Assembly (NCBI GenBank): GCA_018257865.1
Contig: JAEUBA010000001.1
Location: 682,001-746,000, forward strand
Direction: 5' to 3'
Source of the DNA: Stereocaulon alpinum
Lineage: Eukaryota; Ascomycota; Lecanoromycetes; Lecanorales; Stereocaulaceae
Length of the DNA stretch: 64,000 nt
A program made the position numbers and the translations under genes. Below, one piece after another: positions 31,880 through 45,147 of this stretch. Position 1 is the first letter of the stretch. Every line of letters starts with the position of its first letter. The notes below the pieces were generated by a model. It worked only from the letters and a program-made list of their open reading frames with translations. It had not been told where the DNA came from and ran no database searches.

Positions 31880-33248
31880 GCTCTCGGATATATCTAGAAG
31901 CAATAGAGGTAATGCAAGGATCTGCAATCTACAGACTTGGCCATGAGCATCGACAGCGATAAGGCTCCGAACTGGGACCTTTCTGCATTCCACACAAGCC
32001 TTTGTAATGACAGAATAGGCACAATTTCCATTGCAGGCAACCCTCCATATCTCAACCAAAACGAGATAAGGGGATCAATGTTGGCGTTTTCGGTCCCTTC
32101 TATTCACTGTCCACACAAAAGTGAAGCAAAATGACCAATCGAATGCGAACCCTTTCTACCTTCCTTATCCTCCATCCCCAACAACAGACGGTCTTCCCCT
32201 ACTCGCTGTAGTCATCATCAAAAGCGCACGTGTGGCGAGGTCTGCTCTCACGAATATAGCCTTGAAAGAACGGTTCATACATTAGCTCGTTGCCGTGGTC
32301 TTTGAGAGTGTAAATCGTGTCGTAAATGGCATGGCTACCATGGCTTGTAGAATAGCGTCGAGTAAGAATTGGTCAGAAAGCGTGTCTGCTGCTACTGCTG
32401 GTACTCATCTTCAGTCTGCCTCCCTGTCCAATCATGCCAAAATTGACGCGCAAGCGGCTGTTGCGTAAATTCCTTGACCGAAGTGTAGGCATAACTGCTA
32501 CCCGACATGTATGGTTTGAACGATTAAGACCACAGTCACCATACTTAGGAAGAAGATAGCGATCATAGCTGTACAAGTTTTCGATAGTGGAACGGGGAAG
32601 GCGTTGTACCATGTTTATCAAGAAAGGATGTGAAGATTCGAGATAACAGTTGTATGTGATGAAGATCTGAATGGATGGGGAGACGAAGCATTTGGAACTG
32701 AGGAGTGATAGATGCCGAAGCTCCATACCTGGACTGGATTAAGAGACATGTCGCATCCGGTCGTCAGGCGCGCAAACAAAGTTTGCTCAAGCCAAGAGGA
32801 TGAAGCACAAAGGCATGGCTCCATGCAATCGTGCAGAGGAGATGTGATTGGGGGCATAGAAAGTCTATAAAGTTATACTTGGGAGCTGTGAAAGTAGTCG
32901 TTGGCTTTTTTTTTGAGAAACGAAATATCCTGCGACATAAACATACGTGTTGGCGATCGGTCAAAAGTACAGAATCTGGAGCTTGAAGATGTAGCATCCT
33001 CTGGGCTTATGCGGGTATCATGTACTAAATACAATGTTTATTTGAGCTGGATAGTCGCCAATGACACAAACATAGTCTCAAACAATTGGTCAAAGTTGTA
33101 ACATACGCCTGGGGGAAAGGTAAGTGAGTTTTGCTCGTGCTCATATTGAGTGTTTGTTTCGATGTTGATAGGAGCAAAGCCAAGGCCTACGCATGATTGG
33201 TACACGAAATCAATGATTGCTTGTCGACGTTCAATTCCCGTGGATACC
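31880..33248. other. gene-free stretch
   Basis: 1.4 kb between uS10 and the phosphomutase stop codon. ORFs here are short and have no family features. A run of nine T lies near 32906. Nothing else recognised. Confidence 0.55.
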
Positions 33249-35058
33249 TCATGCAGGGATTGCAAGATGCCCATACTTCGGCTCAATGACAAGGCCAGGG
33301 AATCCGAACCATTCCCGGCTGATACGGCTCAGGGTCTCAGCGGCGCCGTTCGTGGCAGCTTCTTCAGAACGGCTTTGGCATTCAAGATAGACTGCAACCT
33401 CCGATTCAGCATACAAATCTTGGTAGGTGTCCCGTGGACTTACTCTTGATCTTGGGTTCCGTCCCGGATGCTCTCACAGTAAATCGGACCCCACTATCTT
33501 GCAAATTTGAGGAACCGTAGGATGAGGCTCCTTCGAGCCAGCAAGTGATCATCTGACTGCTGCTAGAGGACGGAAGTTCCGGGTGCTTGTCTACCGTGCT
33601 CGAATCATAAGATGTGGTGAGATCCCGCCAACGCAGTACCTTTCTCCCTGCTACGTGACACGGAAAGGGTTTTCCTAGGGCTCGCACCATCTTGAAAACT
33701 TCAGCAGTGGTGATGAGGTCTGGAGATCTCCAGTAAGTGTTCGTCGTTTTGAAATACCCGAAGCGGTGGTACAATTCTTGAAGTTGTAACCAAGGAGACC
33801 CCCAATAAGCGCAGGCCCGGAGAAACAATGCAGCAGCTGCAATACCATCCTTGTCATGGACCACATCAGGGAACATGTACCCTAGCGCTTCTTCATATGC
33901 AAAGGGCACATATATGCCCTTTCCTTTCAATTCCAAAGCCTTGTTCCCAAGCCATTTGAATCCCGTAAGGGTCTCTTCCACAGTGAAATCTGTTCCAGCG
34001 ATTGCTGAGAGCATCTGAGATGACACAGCTGTAGTGAGCAGCCTCTGGTTGGTGCGTCGCGCTTGTATTTTGCCCAAAAAATAAGCAAATAGTGCTCCGA
34101 CCTGATCTCCAGTGAATTGTTTCCATTGGCCGTTAACCTTCTCAGCAACAGCGAAACGATCCGCATCAGGGTCATTGGCAAGCACAAGCAAGACACCCTC
34201 ACGATCTGCAGCGATTTTTGCTAGATCGAGTGCTCCGGTCTCTTCCGGATTAGGGTACTTCACGGTAGGGAAGTTGGGATCTGGGTCGGCTTGCTCCCGA
34301 ACGACTGTCATGCATTGCGTGGTACCTGAGCGCTCCATCACTTCCGTCATAAAGAAGTTGCCTACGCCATGCAACGGCGTATAAACAAATCGCTGAGAGT
34401 CAGCTCCAGGGGGTTCAGCAAACTTGCACAGCCTTTCGACATACTTGTCTCTCATTGAATGCAGAATTTGTTTCCCTGAGGTTGTCCCCTTCTCAGCGTC
34501 CCAGGTCACTGGTTCCAGGTTCTTCACTATAAAGGCAGCGATGTAAGAGTCCACTGGAGTATTGATCTGGCATCCGTTCGCTCCATAGACTTTGTAGCCA
34601 TTATCCTGCGCGCAGTTATGGCTCGCCGTGATCATTATTCCAGCAGCTGCTCCAAGCTCTTTCACGCCAAATGGAACCATAGGAGTGTGAACAAGGTCTT
34701 CATACCACCAAACAGGTATTGACCTTGCAAAGAAAGCTGCAGCGGCCAGTTCGGCGAACTTTTTGGAGTTGTGACGAGCATCGTAGCCTATGACGATGCC
34801 CTGGGAAGCTATACCTTCGTTTAGTAAGTATGCCGCAAGCCCTTGGGACGTCTGGATAATGGTCAAGCTGTTGATACGAGAATATCCTGCTCCCATCTGC
34901 GCTCTGAGACCAGCTGTACCGAAGCTAAGGCGCGTACTGAGTCTGATGTCCAGTTCGGCGAAGTTTTGCTGCTCGAGCAGCTCCCTAATCTCAGAGCTTG
35001 TTTCCTCATCCTTATCCAGTCGTAGCCATTCTTTGGCGAGATCCACCACCTTCGTCAT
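33249..35058 (-). CDS. phosphoglucomutase/phosphopentomutase family enzyme
   Basis: Exons 35058..33444 and 33391..33249, 585 aa; the 52-bp intron (GTAAGT/GCAG) joins GTEPKIK to IYLECQSRSEEAA. The start at 35058 (MTKVVDLAKEW) is preferred over a Met ten codons upstream. It belongs to the alpha-D-phosphohexomutase superfamily, closest in pattern to yeast Pgm3/Prm15 and human PGM2, which interconvert ribose 1- and 5-phosphate and, less well, glucose phosphates in the cytosol. Visible sites: FGTAGLRAQMGAG, phosphoserine loop TASHNCAQDNGYKVYG, metal loop NDPDADRFA, sugar-binding GFKWLGNKA and EEALGYMF, and phosphate-binding RASGTEPKIK. The usual TASHNPxxDNG has Cys in place of Pro, a mild oddity. 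It is head to head with SMC4. Confidence 0.92.
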
Positions 35059-35311
35059 CTTGGTGAGTGATAAGACGCTCAACCGCAATCAAGGGCTGGG
35101 AATTGGCCCGTGACAAACAACGGAGGTTTTGTGAAGTGACCTGAGACATGGTTGCTAAAGTTGACAATAGAAGGTGCTACCGACGCAAAGTTGAGGGCGG
35201 GGCAACATCGGCGAAACAGCGGAAATTTCCGCGGCCACTGCTAGGAAGTAAACAAACAGCGCCGCGGTCTTCGAGCAATTTGGCACATGCAACAACAACC
35301 CAGCAGCTACA

Positions 35312-38300
35312 ATGTCTAGCCAATCGCCTTCGAGGCCTTCGCGAAGGGTGGCTATCAGGAGGAAGATAATCGTGGAAGAATCGGATGAAGAGAGAATACA
35401 AGAGCCTCATGAAGGAGAGGATGAGGGGGACGACTTTGCACCAGCGCCTCAACGCAGTCCTAGACGCCAAACTCGACGAAAGACCACAGACATACCTCCT
35501 ACTCCACGAACTGTAGCCCGCGCACGAAGAGCGCGAACTGGGGACAGCGTGGAACCTTCTCAAATATTCGACCCAAAGGATTCGATACCTCCCGAACCCG
35601 TGTCGCCCACTAAGAAGTCATCCCCCAGGAAGCGGAAGAGCGCAGCGCCACCCAAAAAGATGCGCGCATCTGTGTCTTTGGAACCACCTGTCCAGATGCT
35701 AACACCGAATCCTTCAGTATCGCCTGAGCCTTCTCACTTGCACGGCACACCATTGGCCGACATAACGAAAACTGCGATTAACGAGCAAGCACCGCCGGCG
35801 AATAGCCAAAAAGATTTCATGGCTGTGAAGCCATTGGATACGGTGCTAGAAAAGCCGATGGATATAGTCGTGAGATCGAGAGCCTTGGCTGTGCCACAAG
35901 CACAGGAGATTACTGGACCGAAAGCACGAACGGTCATAAAGTACCTGGTGCTTACTAATTTCAAGAGCTATGCAGGGAGGCAAGAGGTCGGACCCTTCCA
36001 CGCGTCTTTCTCGTCGGTAGTAGGGCCTAATGGGTCCGGAAAATCTAATGTCATCGACTCCTTACTCTTCGTCTTCGGTTTCCGAGCGAGCAAAATGAGG
36101 CAAGGGAAGATATCCGCTTTAATTCATAACTCGGCAGCCTTTCCCAATCTGGACCATTGCGAGGTCGAGGTACACTTTGAGGAGGTTATGGATCTTGTAA
36201 GTCTTGCATGGTCCATTCCATGTCGTTACTGACCTTGAGCAGCCTGGCGGAAAGCAGGAAACTGTGCCCGATTCGACTTTGATCATCTCAAGGAGAGCAT
36301 TTAAGAACAACGCCAGCAAGTACTACATCAATGGGAAAGAGTCCAACTTCACCACAGTAACCACTCTTCTCAAGACCCGCGGTGTCGATCTAGATCATAA
36401 GCGATTCCTGATCTTGCAGGGTGAAGTTGAATCTATTGCCCAAATGAAGCCCAAGGCTGCGAACGAACACGATGATGGCTTACTTGAATACCTCGAAGAC
36501 ATCATTGGAACTTCAAAATACAAGACACCAATTGAGGAATTCGCGACTGAGGTCGAAACGTTGAATGAAATCTGCACAGAGAAGAATGCTAGAGTCCAAC
36601 ATGTTGAGAAGGAGAAGAATGGTCTCGAAGACAAGAAGAACAAGGCTTTGACATATATCAAGGACGAGAATGAGCTTGCTCTCAAGCAGTCTGCGCTGTA
36701 CCAAGTTTACATCGATGAATGTGGGGATAATCTCAAGGTGACAGAGGAGGCAATAGGACAGATGCAAGACCAATTGAATGCGGAGCTCGATAAGCATCAA
36801 GGGAACGAAAATGGGATTAAAAGCCTCGAAAAGGTATACAAACATGGTGCCAAGGAGTATGAAGCCTTGCAAAAGGCGACCCAGGCAATCATTAAAGAGA
36901 TGGCTAAGTTCGACAAGGAACACGTCAAGTACGAGGAGAAGAGAAAATTTCTGAACAACAAGAAGACGATGCTAGAAAAAGCACTTCAGACAAGTCGTCT
37001 TGCCGGTTCCGAGTGCAAAACCCTAGTCGAAAAACACTCTGATGACATTGAGCGTAATACAAAGGAAATCGCCAGATTAGAAAAGAACATGCGCGGCGAG
37101 GAAAAGGAGCTTGCCTCGATTCGAGACGCGTTGAAGGGCAAGACCCAGGCCTTTTCGGACCAGATAGCTGCTAAGCAAAAGACACTCGAGCCATGGAACG
37201 AAAAGATCAACGGGAAAAAGTCCGCCATTGCTGTTGCTAGGAGTGAGCTTGACATCTTGCACGAACGAGCTTCTGCTGGGACAGTTGCCCTTGAAGAAAT
37301 CCAACAGAAGATCAAGTCACTGGAAGAGAGTCATAATGCTAAAAAAAGCGAGACCAAGGAGCTCAACTCTCAGAAAGCGAAGATAGAGAAAGAAGCTACC
37401 AAGATCCAGGGCGACCTCAGCCGGTTGGCCCCACAGGAACCCGAGATCCGATCACAATTATCTGGGGCCAGGCAGAAAGCCGATGAAGCTAGAGCCAGCT
37501 TGTCTAGCACCCAGAGCCAAGGAAACGTCCTGAGTGGCTTGATGCGACTACAAGAATCTGGGCGTATCGAAGGCTTCCATGGACGACTCGGTAACCTGGG
37601 CACGATTGACCAGAGATACGATGTGGCTATATCCACCGCGTGCCCCTCGTTAGAAAATCTTGTTGTTGACTCAGTGGAAGTTGGCCAGCAGTGTATAGAC
37701 TACCTGAGAAAGAATAATCTTGGGAGAGCCAATATCATACTGTTAGATCGGCTTGCCCGGAGAGATCTATCCGCAATAGACACACCCGAAAATGTTCCCC
37801 GACTCTTTGACCTAGTGAAAACGAAAAACGACATATTTCGTCCTGCGTTCTTTAGTGTCTTGCAGAATACTCTCGTTGCTAAAGACCTCGAACAAGCGAA
37901 TCGCATTGCATATGGCGCAAGAAGATGGAGAGTTGTCACTCTCGACGGCCAGCTAATTGATGTGTCTGGAACAATGAGTGGCGGTGGTGCTCGTGTCGCC
38001 AGGGGCGGCATGTCCTCAAAGCTTGTGGCCGAGACATCGAAAGAGCAAGTATCAAAATTGGAGGTTGATCGTGACCAGCTCGAGCAGGAGCTGCAAACGC
38101 TGCTGGACAAGCAGAGGGAGCTTGAAGGATCTCTCAAGGAGCTCAACAAACAGACACCTCAATTAGAAATAGCGATCCAGAAGACAAGCTTGGAGACGGA
38201 GAGTCTCAAGCGGAATCTTGCCGACGCTCAACGCCGGGTCACCGAGCTAACGGCCGTGCAACCTGCACCGAATTCAGACGATGCCCGTATCGCTACCTTA

Positions 38301-39698
38301 GAGAAGCAGATCTCGAAACTTGAGAAAGAGGCTGATAAGCTACGCACGGAGACAGCGGGACTTGAACAAGAGATTCAGGATCTCCAGGACAAGATTATGG
38401 AAATCGGTGGCGTCAGGCTTCGAGCTCAAAAGGCTAAGGTCGATGGCTTGAAGGAGCAAGTAGAAACCCTGACGGAGGAGATGTCGAACTCGGAGATTGC
38501 CAAGTCGAAGGCGGAGAAGCAGAAGACCAAGCACCAGAAGTCTTATGAGGGCTGTGAGAAGGAAATCGCAGCGGCAGCTGAGGAGCTCGAGACATTGGCA
38601 GGTGAAGCTGCAACCCAGACTAGCGATATAACTGCATCGAAGCAGAAGGCTGAAGAAGCTCAAGATGTATTGAGCAGCAAACAAGATGAACTGGCCGCTC
38701 TAAAACGAGAATTAGACGATAAGACAGCTGAGCTGAACGAGACCCGTGCTGTGGAGATCGAGACGAGGAACAAGCTAGAGGAGAACCAGAAAGTCCAATC
38801 AGAGAACCAAAAGCGATTGAGATACTGGAACGAAAAGCTCAACAAGCTGAGCATTCAAAGCATTAGCGACTTCGGTGAAGAACAAGCAGCTGATGAACTT
38901 CCGCAGTACACCAAAGACGAGCTTGAAGACATGGACAAAGACAGTCTCAAAGGTGAGATAGCAATTCTAGAAGAGAAGACCCAGAATGTCAATGTCGAGC
39001 TTGGTGTGCTTGCCGAATACCGTCACAGAGTTGAAGAGCACGTTTCTCGTAGCAATGACCTTCAAGTCGCTGTCACTTCTCGAGATACCGCGAAGAGACG
39101 ATGTGACGACCTTCGTAAACTTCGCCTCGAGGGTTTCATGACCGGTTTCAGCCTCATATCCTTGCGGTTGAAGGAGATGTACGAAATGATTACAATGGGC
39201 GGTAATGCAGAGCTCGAGCTTGTCGACTCGCTAGATCCTTTTTCGGAGGGGATTCTTTTCAGTGTCATGCCACCCAAGAAATCGTGGAAGAACATCTCGA
39301 ACCTATCAGGTGGGGAGAAGACGCTAAGCAGTCTGGCTTTGGTGTTTGCCCTGCATCATTACAAGCCAACACCGCTATACGTGATGGACGAGATTGATGC
39401 AGCCCTGGACTTCCGAAACGTAGCTCGTCCCTGAACCAATCTTCGATCTCGCTAACGTGTAGAAAGGTCTCGATTGTTGCCAGCTATATCAAAGAGCGGA
39501 CGAAAAACGCACAATTCATTGTCATCTCGTTGCGTAACAACATGTTCGAGTTAGCTTCACGGCTAGTTGGTGTATACAAGGTCAATCACATGGTATGTCT
39601 TGGGGTGCTAAAGCAAAACCAGTGGTTCCATTGCTGACTTCTGATAGACTAAGAGTGTCACGGTCGAAAATCGAGACTACATTACCGGAAGAGCTTGA
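35312..39698 (+). CDS. SMC4: condensin subunit SMC4
   Basis: Exons 35312..36196, 36243..39419, 39467..39592 and 39648..39698, 1412 aa. Introns of 46, 47 and 55 bp all have GT-AG ends and keep the frame. SMC4 pairs with SMC2 in condensin, which compacts and separates mitotic chromosomes by ATP-driven loop extrusion. A basic/acidic unstructured tail of about 200 residues, with many SP and TP sites that Cdk1 could phosphorylate, precedes the Walker A motif VVGPNGSGKSNVIDS (about 237-251) and the SMC4-like Q-loop region FLILQGEVESIAQMKPK. Two long coiled coils flank a hinge (FHGRLGNLGTIDQRYDVAIS; SGTMSGGGARVARGG). The ABC signature LSGGEKTLSSLALVFALHH and Walker B LYVMDEIDAALDFRN are intact. The end is KSVTVENRDYITGRA. 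Confidence 0.97.
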
Positions 39699-40051
39699 AA
39701 GGGAGTGCTGTGGTTCGCGTTAGGAGTTCGAAAAGGCCACTGCCGGTTGGCCCTTGATAAGATGATTATCATATTGTTGGCCGAATACCCAACCCTCGGC
39801 GTTTGCGTCTTACTCCTGTACACTACTATTTCGCATACCAATCGTCTTACATCACTCTGACTGGCGCCAATGCGATGGGATATTCGAATGCCTCCAAATA
39901 TTGCCCAGTACGTTTTCACGTAGGTTATATGCAGCGGAACCCGGGCCTGCTAACAGCCCTATCTCCACAAGGTTGTAGTTGGGTTTCAATTCCATCTTGG
40001 CGTTGAGGGGTATCCATTCCGTCTGATTCCCATCACTCCTCCATCATCATC
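39699..40051. other. convergent 3' region
   Basis: Between the SMC4 and SRP14 stop codons. Nothing recognised. Confidence 0.55.
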
Positions 40052-40614
40052 TCAACTCTTCATCTCTCCCTCCGTCCCGCCTCCGCCTCCACTCCCGCCT
40101 TTCTTCTCTTTCTTCTTCGCCTTGCCCTTTGCCTTCCGCCCACTCCTGTCCCGTTTCTTCAATGCCGACATCCCAGCCTTACACACATCCGCATACCTCA
40201 TGAAAAACCCTTCCAATTCATCCGCGTGCACAACCGTTGAAAGCTGTACCTTGTCCTTTCGCTTCTCTTTCGATTTACCGTTCGTAGCTCGTATTATGAT
40301 TGGGAGGGGATATGGAGGGTGTAGATCTGGGAAGGGTGAGAAGGGTGGGAGGGGCGTGTCTGTTGCTGCTTTGGGGAGATCATGTGGGGTAACTATAGCC
40401 AAATTGTAAGCTAGTGATTGACCTACTCGAGGGGTCAATGGGGAAGACGCACGGCGTTTCTGGGTGAGGAAGACAGAGCCGTGGTTTGAGGCGCGGCGGG
40501 ATTCGAAGAGGGCGGCGAGGCGGGTTAGGAACTGATTTCTTAGTAACCACTTATTGTTTGGGACGTCACACTGGTCACAAATACCTCGTCAGTGTTGAGG
40601 TGACTTGAAGCCAT
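40052..40614 (-). CDS. SRP14: signal recognition particle subunit SRP14
   Basis: Exons 40614..40585 and 40531..40052, 169 aa. The 53-bp intron (GTATTT, TTACTAAG branch, ATCAG) joins MASSHLNTDE to FLTRLAALFESRR. SRP14 binds the Alu domain of SRP RNA with SRP9/SRP21 and slows elongation while the ribosome docks at the ER. Family features: HGSVFLTQKR after the first helix, IIIRATNGKSKE and KVQLSTVVHADELEGFFMRY, with a lysine- and glycine-rich C-terminal tail (KGKAKKKEKKGGSGGGGG) that is expected to bind RNA. It is head to head with the unknown coiled-coil gene to the right. Confidence 0.92.
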
Positions 40615-41004
40615 TTCAGGGTGCTGACTCTCGCCCAATTGGAAGAATCTATGAGTTGGTGGGGGAACTTTAATATTGGCGTGTGATAAATTACGGTAAG
40701 GCTGTGCTAGGCGTAAAATATCAAAAAAGTAGAAGTTCTTCGCCGAGCCTACCAAGTTGCACTCTACGTAAGTTACTTCGCAGAATTGATGTCGTTATCC
40801 AACTTGTTGGCGTGTGCCAAGTTTTCAAATGATTGGGCACGTCCTCGGGACCCCTCCCGAGAACTTACCCCGCCAAGCAGACTTGGCAGGCTTGGCAGGA
40901 TTGGCAGGCACCTCCCACTTCTTACTGGAAGAAATGTACTTCCATCCTCCAACTTCTTTTCATCCTGCTTATCTGCGTGATTGCCTGATTGACATCTATT
41001 AATC

Positions 41005-41969
41005 ATGAGCACCCATTTGTCTAAGAATCGTGGACGTAAGGATGTCAAGGATGTGAAGAGGAGTAGCATAAGTCTACCACGCACGCCTTCCGAGTCAGAA
41101 GACGATGTGAGTGTCCTCTGTCCTTGTCTAAATTCGTTAGTAAGTCTCGAAATTAATCTGGTCAGGTCTTTGACGTAACTGGCGTTCTTTTCCAAGCCAT
41201 TCCCGTTACATCTCACCAAGACCCCGAAACCTCTATTAAATCCCGCCTACGATACGAGGCCGATCAGGTCACTATCGGACAAAGTGAGGAGAAAATCATA
41301 TATGCAAATGCCGGAGGCCACGGTATCCTTGACGACATGGAGCAAATGAAACGAGAGACAAAGATCCTAATGGCCAATGCTGACAATACTGCAAGCCAGA
41401 TTGAAGAGCATCAAAAGCACATCTCATCATTAGAAAGTCGTGTCAGGTCTTTGGTTAAGACCTCAGAAGGCTACTTGGCAATCCGGAAGCGGTTTATAGA
41501 CGTATACAAGAGAGACGTCAAGGGGATGGAAGAGATTAAAGGCTCAAAAGGAATTCGGGAGGGCAGTTCAGCAGCTCATCATGGCGATGCGCTTGCCGAT
41601 GCCTTGCTGTTCGATCGTGATCACCGCAAGGATCTATTAATATATCGGGAGTTGTATGGCCTTGAACATCAGCAAGTCTTGGAGTTTCGTACGTATACGG
41701 ACGGTTTATTCAATATGTCGTGGCAAAGGCTGACCATATGTATAGATGCTGCGACTGAGGACGAAGGACTGTTTCTTGTGTTGAATGCTCATGCCACTAT
41801 GGTTGCGGAAGGAAAACCTCTCTCAGACGATCTCAAGGCCGCCTTCAGTTCCTTTCTGGAGAAAGTTGAGACATATTGGCTGCAACCACCCAGCAAAGAA
41901 CCGAATACCCCTCTCGGCTCGGCTTACTTTACCTTCTGGAGGAAATTCAATGAGCAGGCCCAGGCCTGA
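41005..41969 (+). CDS. unknown coiled-coil protein
   Basis: Exons 41005..41106 and 41166..41969, 301 aa; the 59-bp intron (GTGAGT/TCAG) joins SESEDD to VFDVTGVLFQAI in phase 0. I do not recognise the family. Residues 1-34 are basic with SP/TP-like sites. Residues about 90-150 form a predicted coiled coil (MEQMKRETKILMANADNT, HQKHISSLESRVRSLVKTSE). The rest is helical and mixed, with HGDALADALLFDRDHRKD, ELYGLEHQQVLEF and a Trp-containing end (LGSAYFTFWRKFNEQ). No signal peptide or membrane helix. A short repeat, TTGGCAGG three times near 40882-40910, lies in the 5' region. Confidence 0.8.
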
Positions 41970-42211
41970 GATGCTCTTTCCTCATCAGACGATCATATAT
42001 GATCAAGCTCGGAGGTAACCGCGACACTATTTGCTTATTAGAAGACTATGAACAATCACTTTAGAAAGCAGGGGCGAGAGTGGCCTGATCTCGTCATCAT
42101 ATAAGCCCCCAACGTCGACATATCTCTTCATCAGACACCTCCTTCTCCTCTTTGCCACGCGTACCCTCCATTGAATCGCTCACTTGCTTCTTCCTGTCGC
42201 TGCAAAGAAAC

Positions 42212-43512
42212 ATGGTCCACAATAAGGAGTCATTCGTGCTGCTTGCTCTGAGCCTACTTGCTTCATTCTGGCTAGCTTACAGCCAACCTTCCAACAATCT
42301 CCAACCCGGGTGCTTGCCCATCCCGACTTTACCAGAGGGCATTTCCAGTAGACCAGAATCATGGCCACACAGTACACCATTGCTCCAGACCCTCAAGGAT
42401 TCTTCCAACACGCGACGTCTCGCTAAACGTGTCTCTACGTTCTGGAGTGGCTGGCAGAACGTCCAGTATCTCTTCGCTTTGTACGCCTTGGACTATTCGA
42501 CACTTGCTAGCTAAGTGACTAATGAGAGCCGCAGTGGCGATTCGTACACAAGCACGAACTTCACTATCTTTGGAGAACAACCTAACCCTGCCAACCCATT
42601 GGGCAATCCCTCTTACCCCGGTGCTACCTCTGCAGCTGGGCCTAATTACATCGATTTCTTGATCACCACATACAATCAAAGCTACATCCAGGCCTATAAT
42701 CTGGGCTATGGCGGAGCTACCATTGACCCTTCAGTGGTACAGTCTGGGTTTGGAGAGACTATTCAAAGTTTCCAGCAGCAGGTCGAGGACGAATTTCTGC
42801 CGATTTATGTCAATAACAGCAAAGTCCTATGGAACGCCTCCAACAGCTTATTCTCCATCTTCTTTGGCATCAACGACGTTACGAACTCCTACGCCGAAGG
42901 CAATGACACGATCAATTACGATCTTATTCAGGCATACCAGATTCTAGTCAACGAGGTCAGTCATTCCAGATCTTGATTACATGCAGAACCTCCATTACTG
43001 ACACAGAGTGCTAGCTGTACGCTGCCGGAGCGCGAAACTTTCTGTTCATGAATGTACCACCCGTTGATCGCTCACCGGGTACACTGGAAACAAGCGCCTC
43101 CAGTCAAGCTGCAGAAGCGGCCTACATCGCGGCATTCAACATTAGGCTTGGTTGGCTTGTCTCTAGTCTGGCCCAGCGCCATCCGGACACAACCCTGTTT
43201 CTGTTCGACACTAACTGGCTGTTCACTAGGGTTCTGGACAACCCTCAGCAATTCGAGGAAACTGCAGTATACCTAAATACTACCGAGTACTGTCCTGCCT
43301 ATGCGCAGTACGGGCAATCAGGCTACACGAACGGGTCTTCCCTCCAAACGGAATTGACTAACTCCAGCAGCGGAGCGTTGAGCATGACGTACTTCGACCC
43401 ATCCTGCGGTGTTCCACTCAGCGCATATTTCTGGTTGAACACTCTGCATCCTACCTATCCAATGCACAATTTTATGGGCTCCCAGATCACTCAATTCCTA
43501 GAAGAGAATTAG
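42212..43512 (+). CDS. secreted SGNH/GDSL esterase (CE16-like)
   Basis: Exons 42212..42480, 42535..42955 and 43015..43512, 395 aa. Residues 1-25 are a signal peptide (hydrophobic FVLLALSLLASFWLAYSQ). The catalytic Ser block FAFGDSYTSTNF is formed across the first intron; the Gly/Asn oxyanion blocks are NLGYGGATID and FFGINDVTNSY; the catalytic His is in WLNTLHPTYPMHNF, where Asn stands at the place of the more usual Asp. Several N-glycosylation sequons (NFT, NQS, NNS, NAS, NDT) fit secretion. Enzymes of the CE16 group remove acetyl groups from plant xylo-oligosaccharides, which would fit a plant-associated or saprophytic life; the substrate is inferred. A single gene with no polysaccharide-degradation neighbours. 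Confidence 0.9.
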
Positions 43513-43835
43513 ACTTTGATTGGAGGAACTTGAAGATGGATGCAATAAGGAGCGATAGGTTTCAATGCTAATCAGAGGTTCATAGAGGTAACTGAAGGGT
43601 GCTTAATGTACAGAGTAGATAATTCAAGAAAAGGCTATTAGCGAAACAGGACAAGAGAACATACCATTGTCAATTTGCGTCCCAAGTGAACGTCTAAGAC
43701 CACAGTGTTGTGATGACAATGCGTCTTCACTGAAAGTATACGGCGCTAGCGGACAGACACAAACTTTGATTGCCTCGCGTGTCCACTTGCGCCTAACCAC
43801 CACAACACCTCTTGACCAACCCCTCAATTATCTTC
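43513..43835. other. intergenic, no gene seen
   Basis: 323 bp between the esterase stop and the next ATG; nothing recognised. Confidence 0.55.
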
Positions 43836-45147
43836 ATGTCCAATTTCGATCCAAATGCCATCCTAAGGGGTGCTCAGCTTACTGTCGTTGGGGGTTCGCT
43901 ACCCAGCTTTCCCAATCCAGATCTCAGCGCTGAAAGAAATACCAGCACTACGAGCTCTCCAAAACCCGGGACTCTTCAGATACGAGCACTACCGACAGGC
44001 TGCTATCGCCGTTCTTGCTGGGATTCTGATTCGTTTCTTGATCGCGGTGCCAGTAAGCTCGTTGCCTCCATGTTCGATGTCGACGCACTGACTGCTGGCT
44101 TCCATGACAGATCATCGCGGTCAAGACGACACTATGGGGAACCTCCTTCATCGTCAATTTTGATTCCGTATCATGGGATGACAAACTGGTGGGAGGGTTG
44201 GACTTTATCGCCAATTCCGTACTGCAGGTTCCCTTCTTCCTTATGAGCCTGATGCGCTACATTACGCCCACACTGGACCATATGTGAGTACGCCAAACTG
44301 TGAATCATATATATACAGGATCTAACAGTACAAGGTTCATGGACTCCCTCCAATGGGTGGATCAGACATACTACGCCAAGCACAAATCAGAGAATCCCAA
44401 TACCCTTCGCGCTGAATACTACACTCAGCTGCGATTGTACTCGGCTCACGGGGACACAAGTAAGCATCGAAAGCCCACGGACGCGGCGCTAGCATTTCTC
44501 ATACGCTTTGGACGAAGAGCTGGTATCTCGTTGGCAATCTACGCACTGTCATACTTGCCTATCGTTGGGCGATTCGTCTTGCCGGCGGCAAGCTTCTACA
44601 CTTTCAACAATGCAGTGGGACCTTTACCAGCTACGGTCATCTTTGGCAGTGGTATCTTTCTGCCTAGAAGATATCTTATCGTTTTTCTGCAAAGCTACTT
44701 CTCCTCCAGGAGCTTGATGAGAGAATTGGTACGTTGCATTGGCTGACCCACCGCTGAACTCACGGAGCATAACTCACAGGAGTATAGCTCGAACCCTATT
44801 TCTCTCGGGTACGGTTCACTAAAGAACAAAAGAAGCACTGGTTCCATGACCGCGAGGGTGTGCTCTTTGGCTTCGGTGTCGGGTTTTACATTTTCCTCAA
44901 GATCCCCCTACTAGGCGTCCTGATCTACGGCATCGCGGAAGCATCTACGGCATACTTGATCACCAAAATCACGGACCCTCCTCCACCGCCAGCGTATGCC
45001 GAGAAGTTCGCAGAAAGCCAGGTTACGTGGAAGAACAAGCAGGAGTTTCTAAAGCTTCCACTTCATAACTTGGATGCCAACAATGCGGACACGGTGGACA
45101 AAAGGCCCGTTGAGACATTCGACTCTCCTGGAAAGAAGTTTACATGA
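43836..45147 (+). CDS. multi-pass membrane protein, EI24/RRT8-like
   Basis: Exons 43836..43893, 43946..44052, 44111..44283, 44335..44728 and 44788..45147, 363 aa, all junctions in frame with GT-AG ends. About five membrane segments are visible: AAIAVLAGILIRFLIAVP, VLQVPFFLMSLMRYI, AGISLAIYALSYLPIVGRFV, ATVIFGSGIFLPRRYLIV and VLFGFGVGFYIFLKIPLLGV. The loop KEQKKHWFHDREG and the run DPPPPPAYAEKF before the tail are typical of a fungal family related to EI24/CysZ-like proteins and to yeast Rrt8/Lds proteins of lipid droplets and spore wall; some fungal annotations call it UsgS. Family placement is from memory and the function is not established. Confidence 0.82.
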
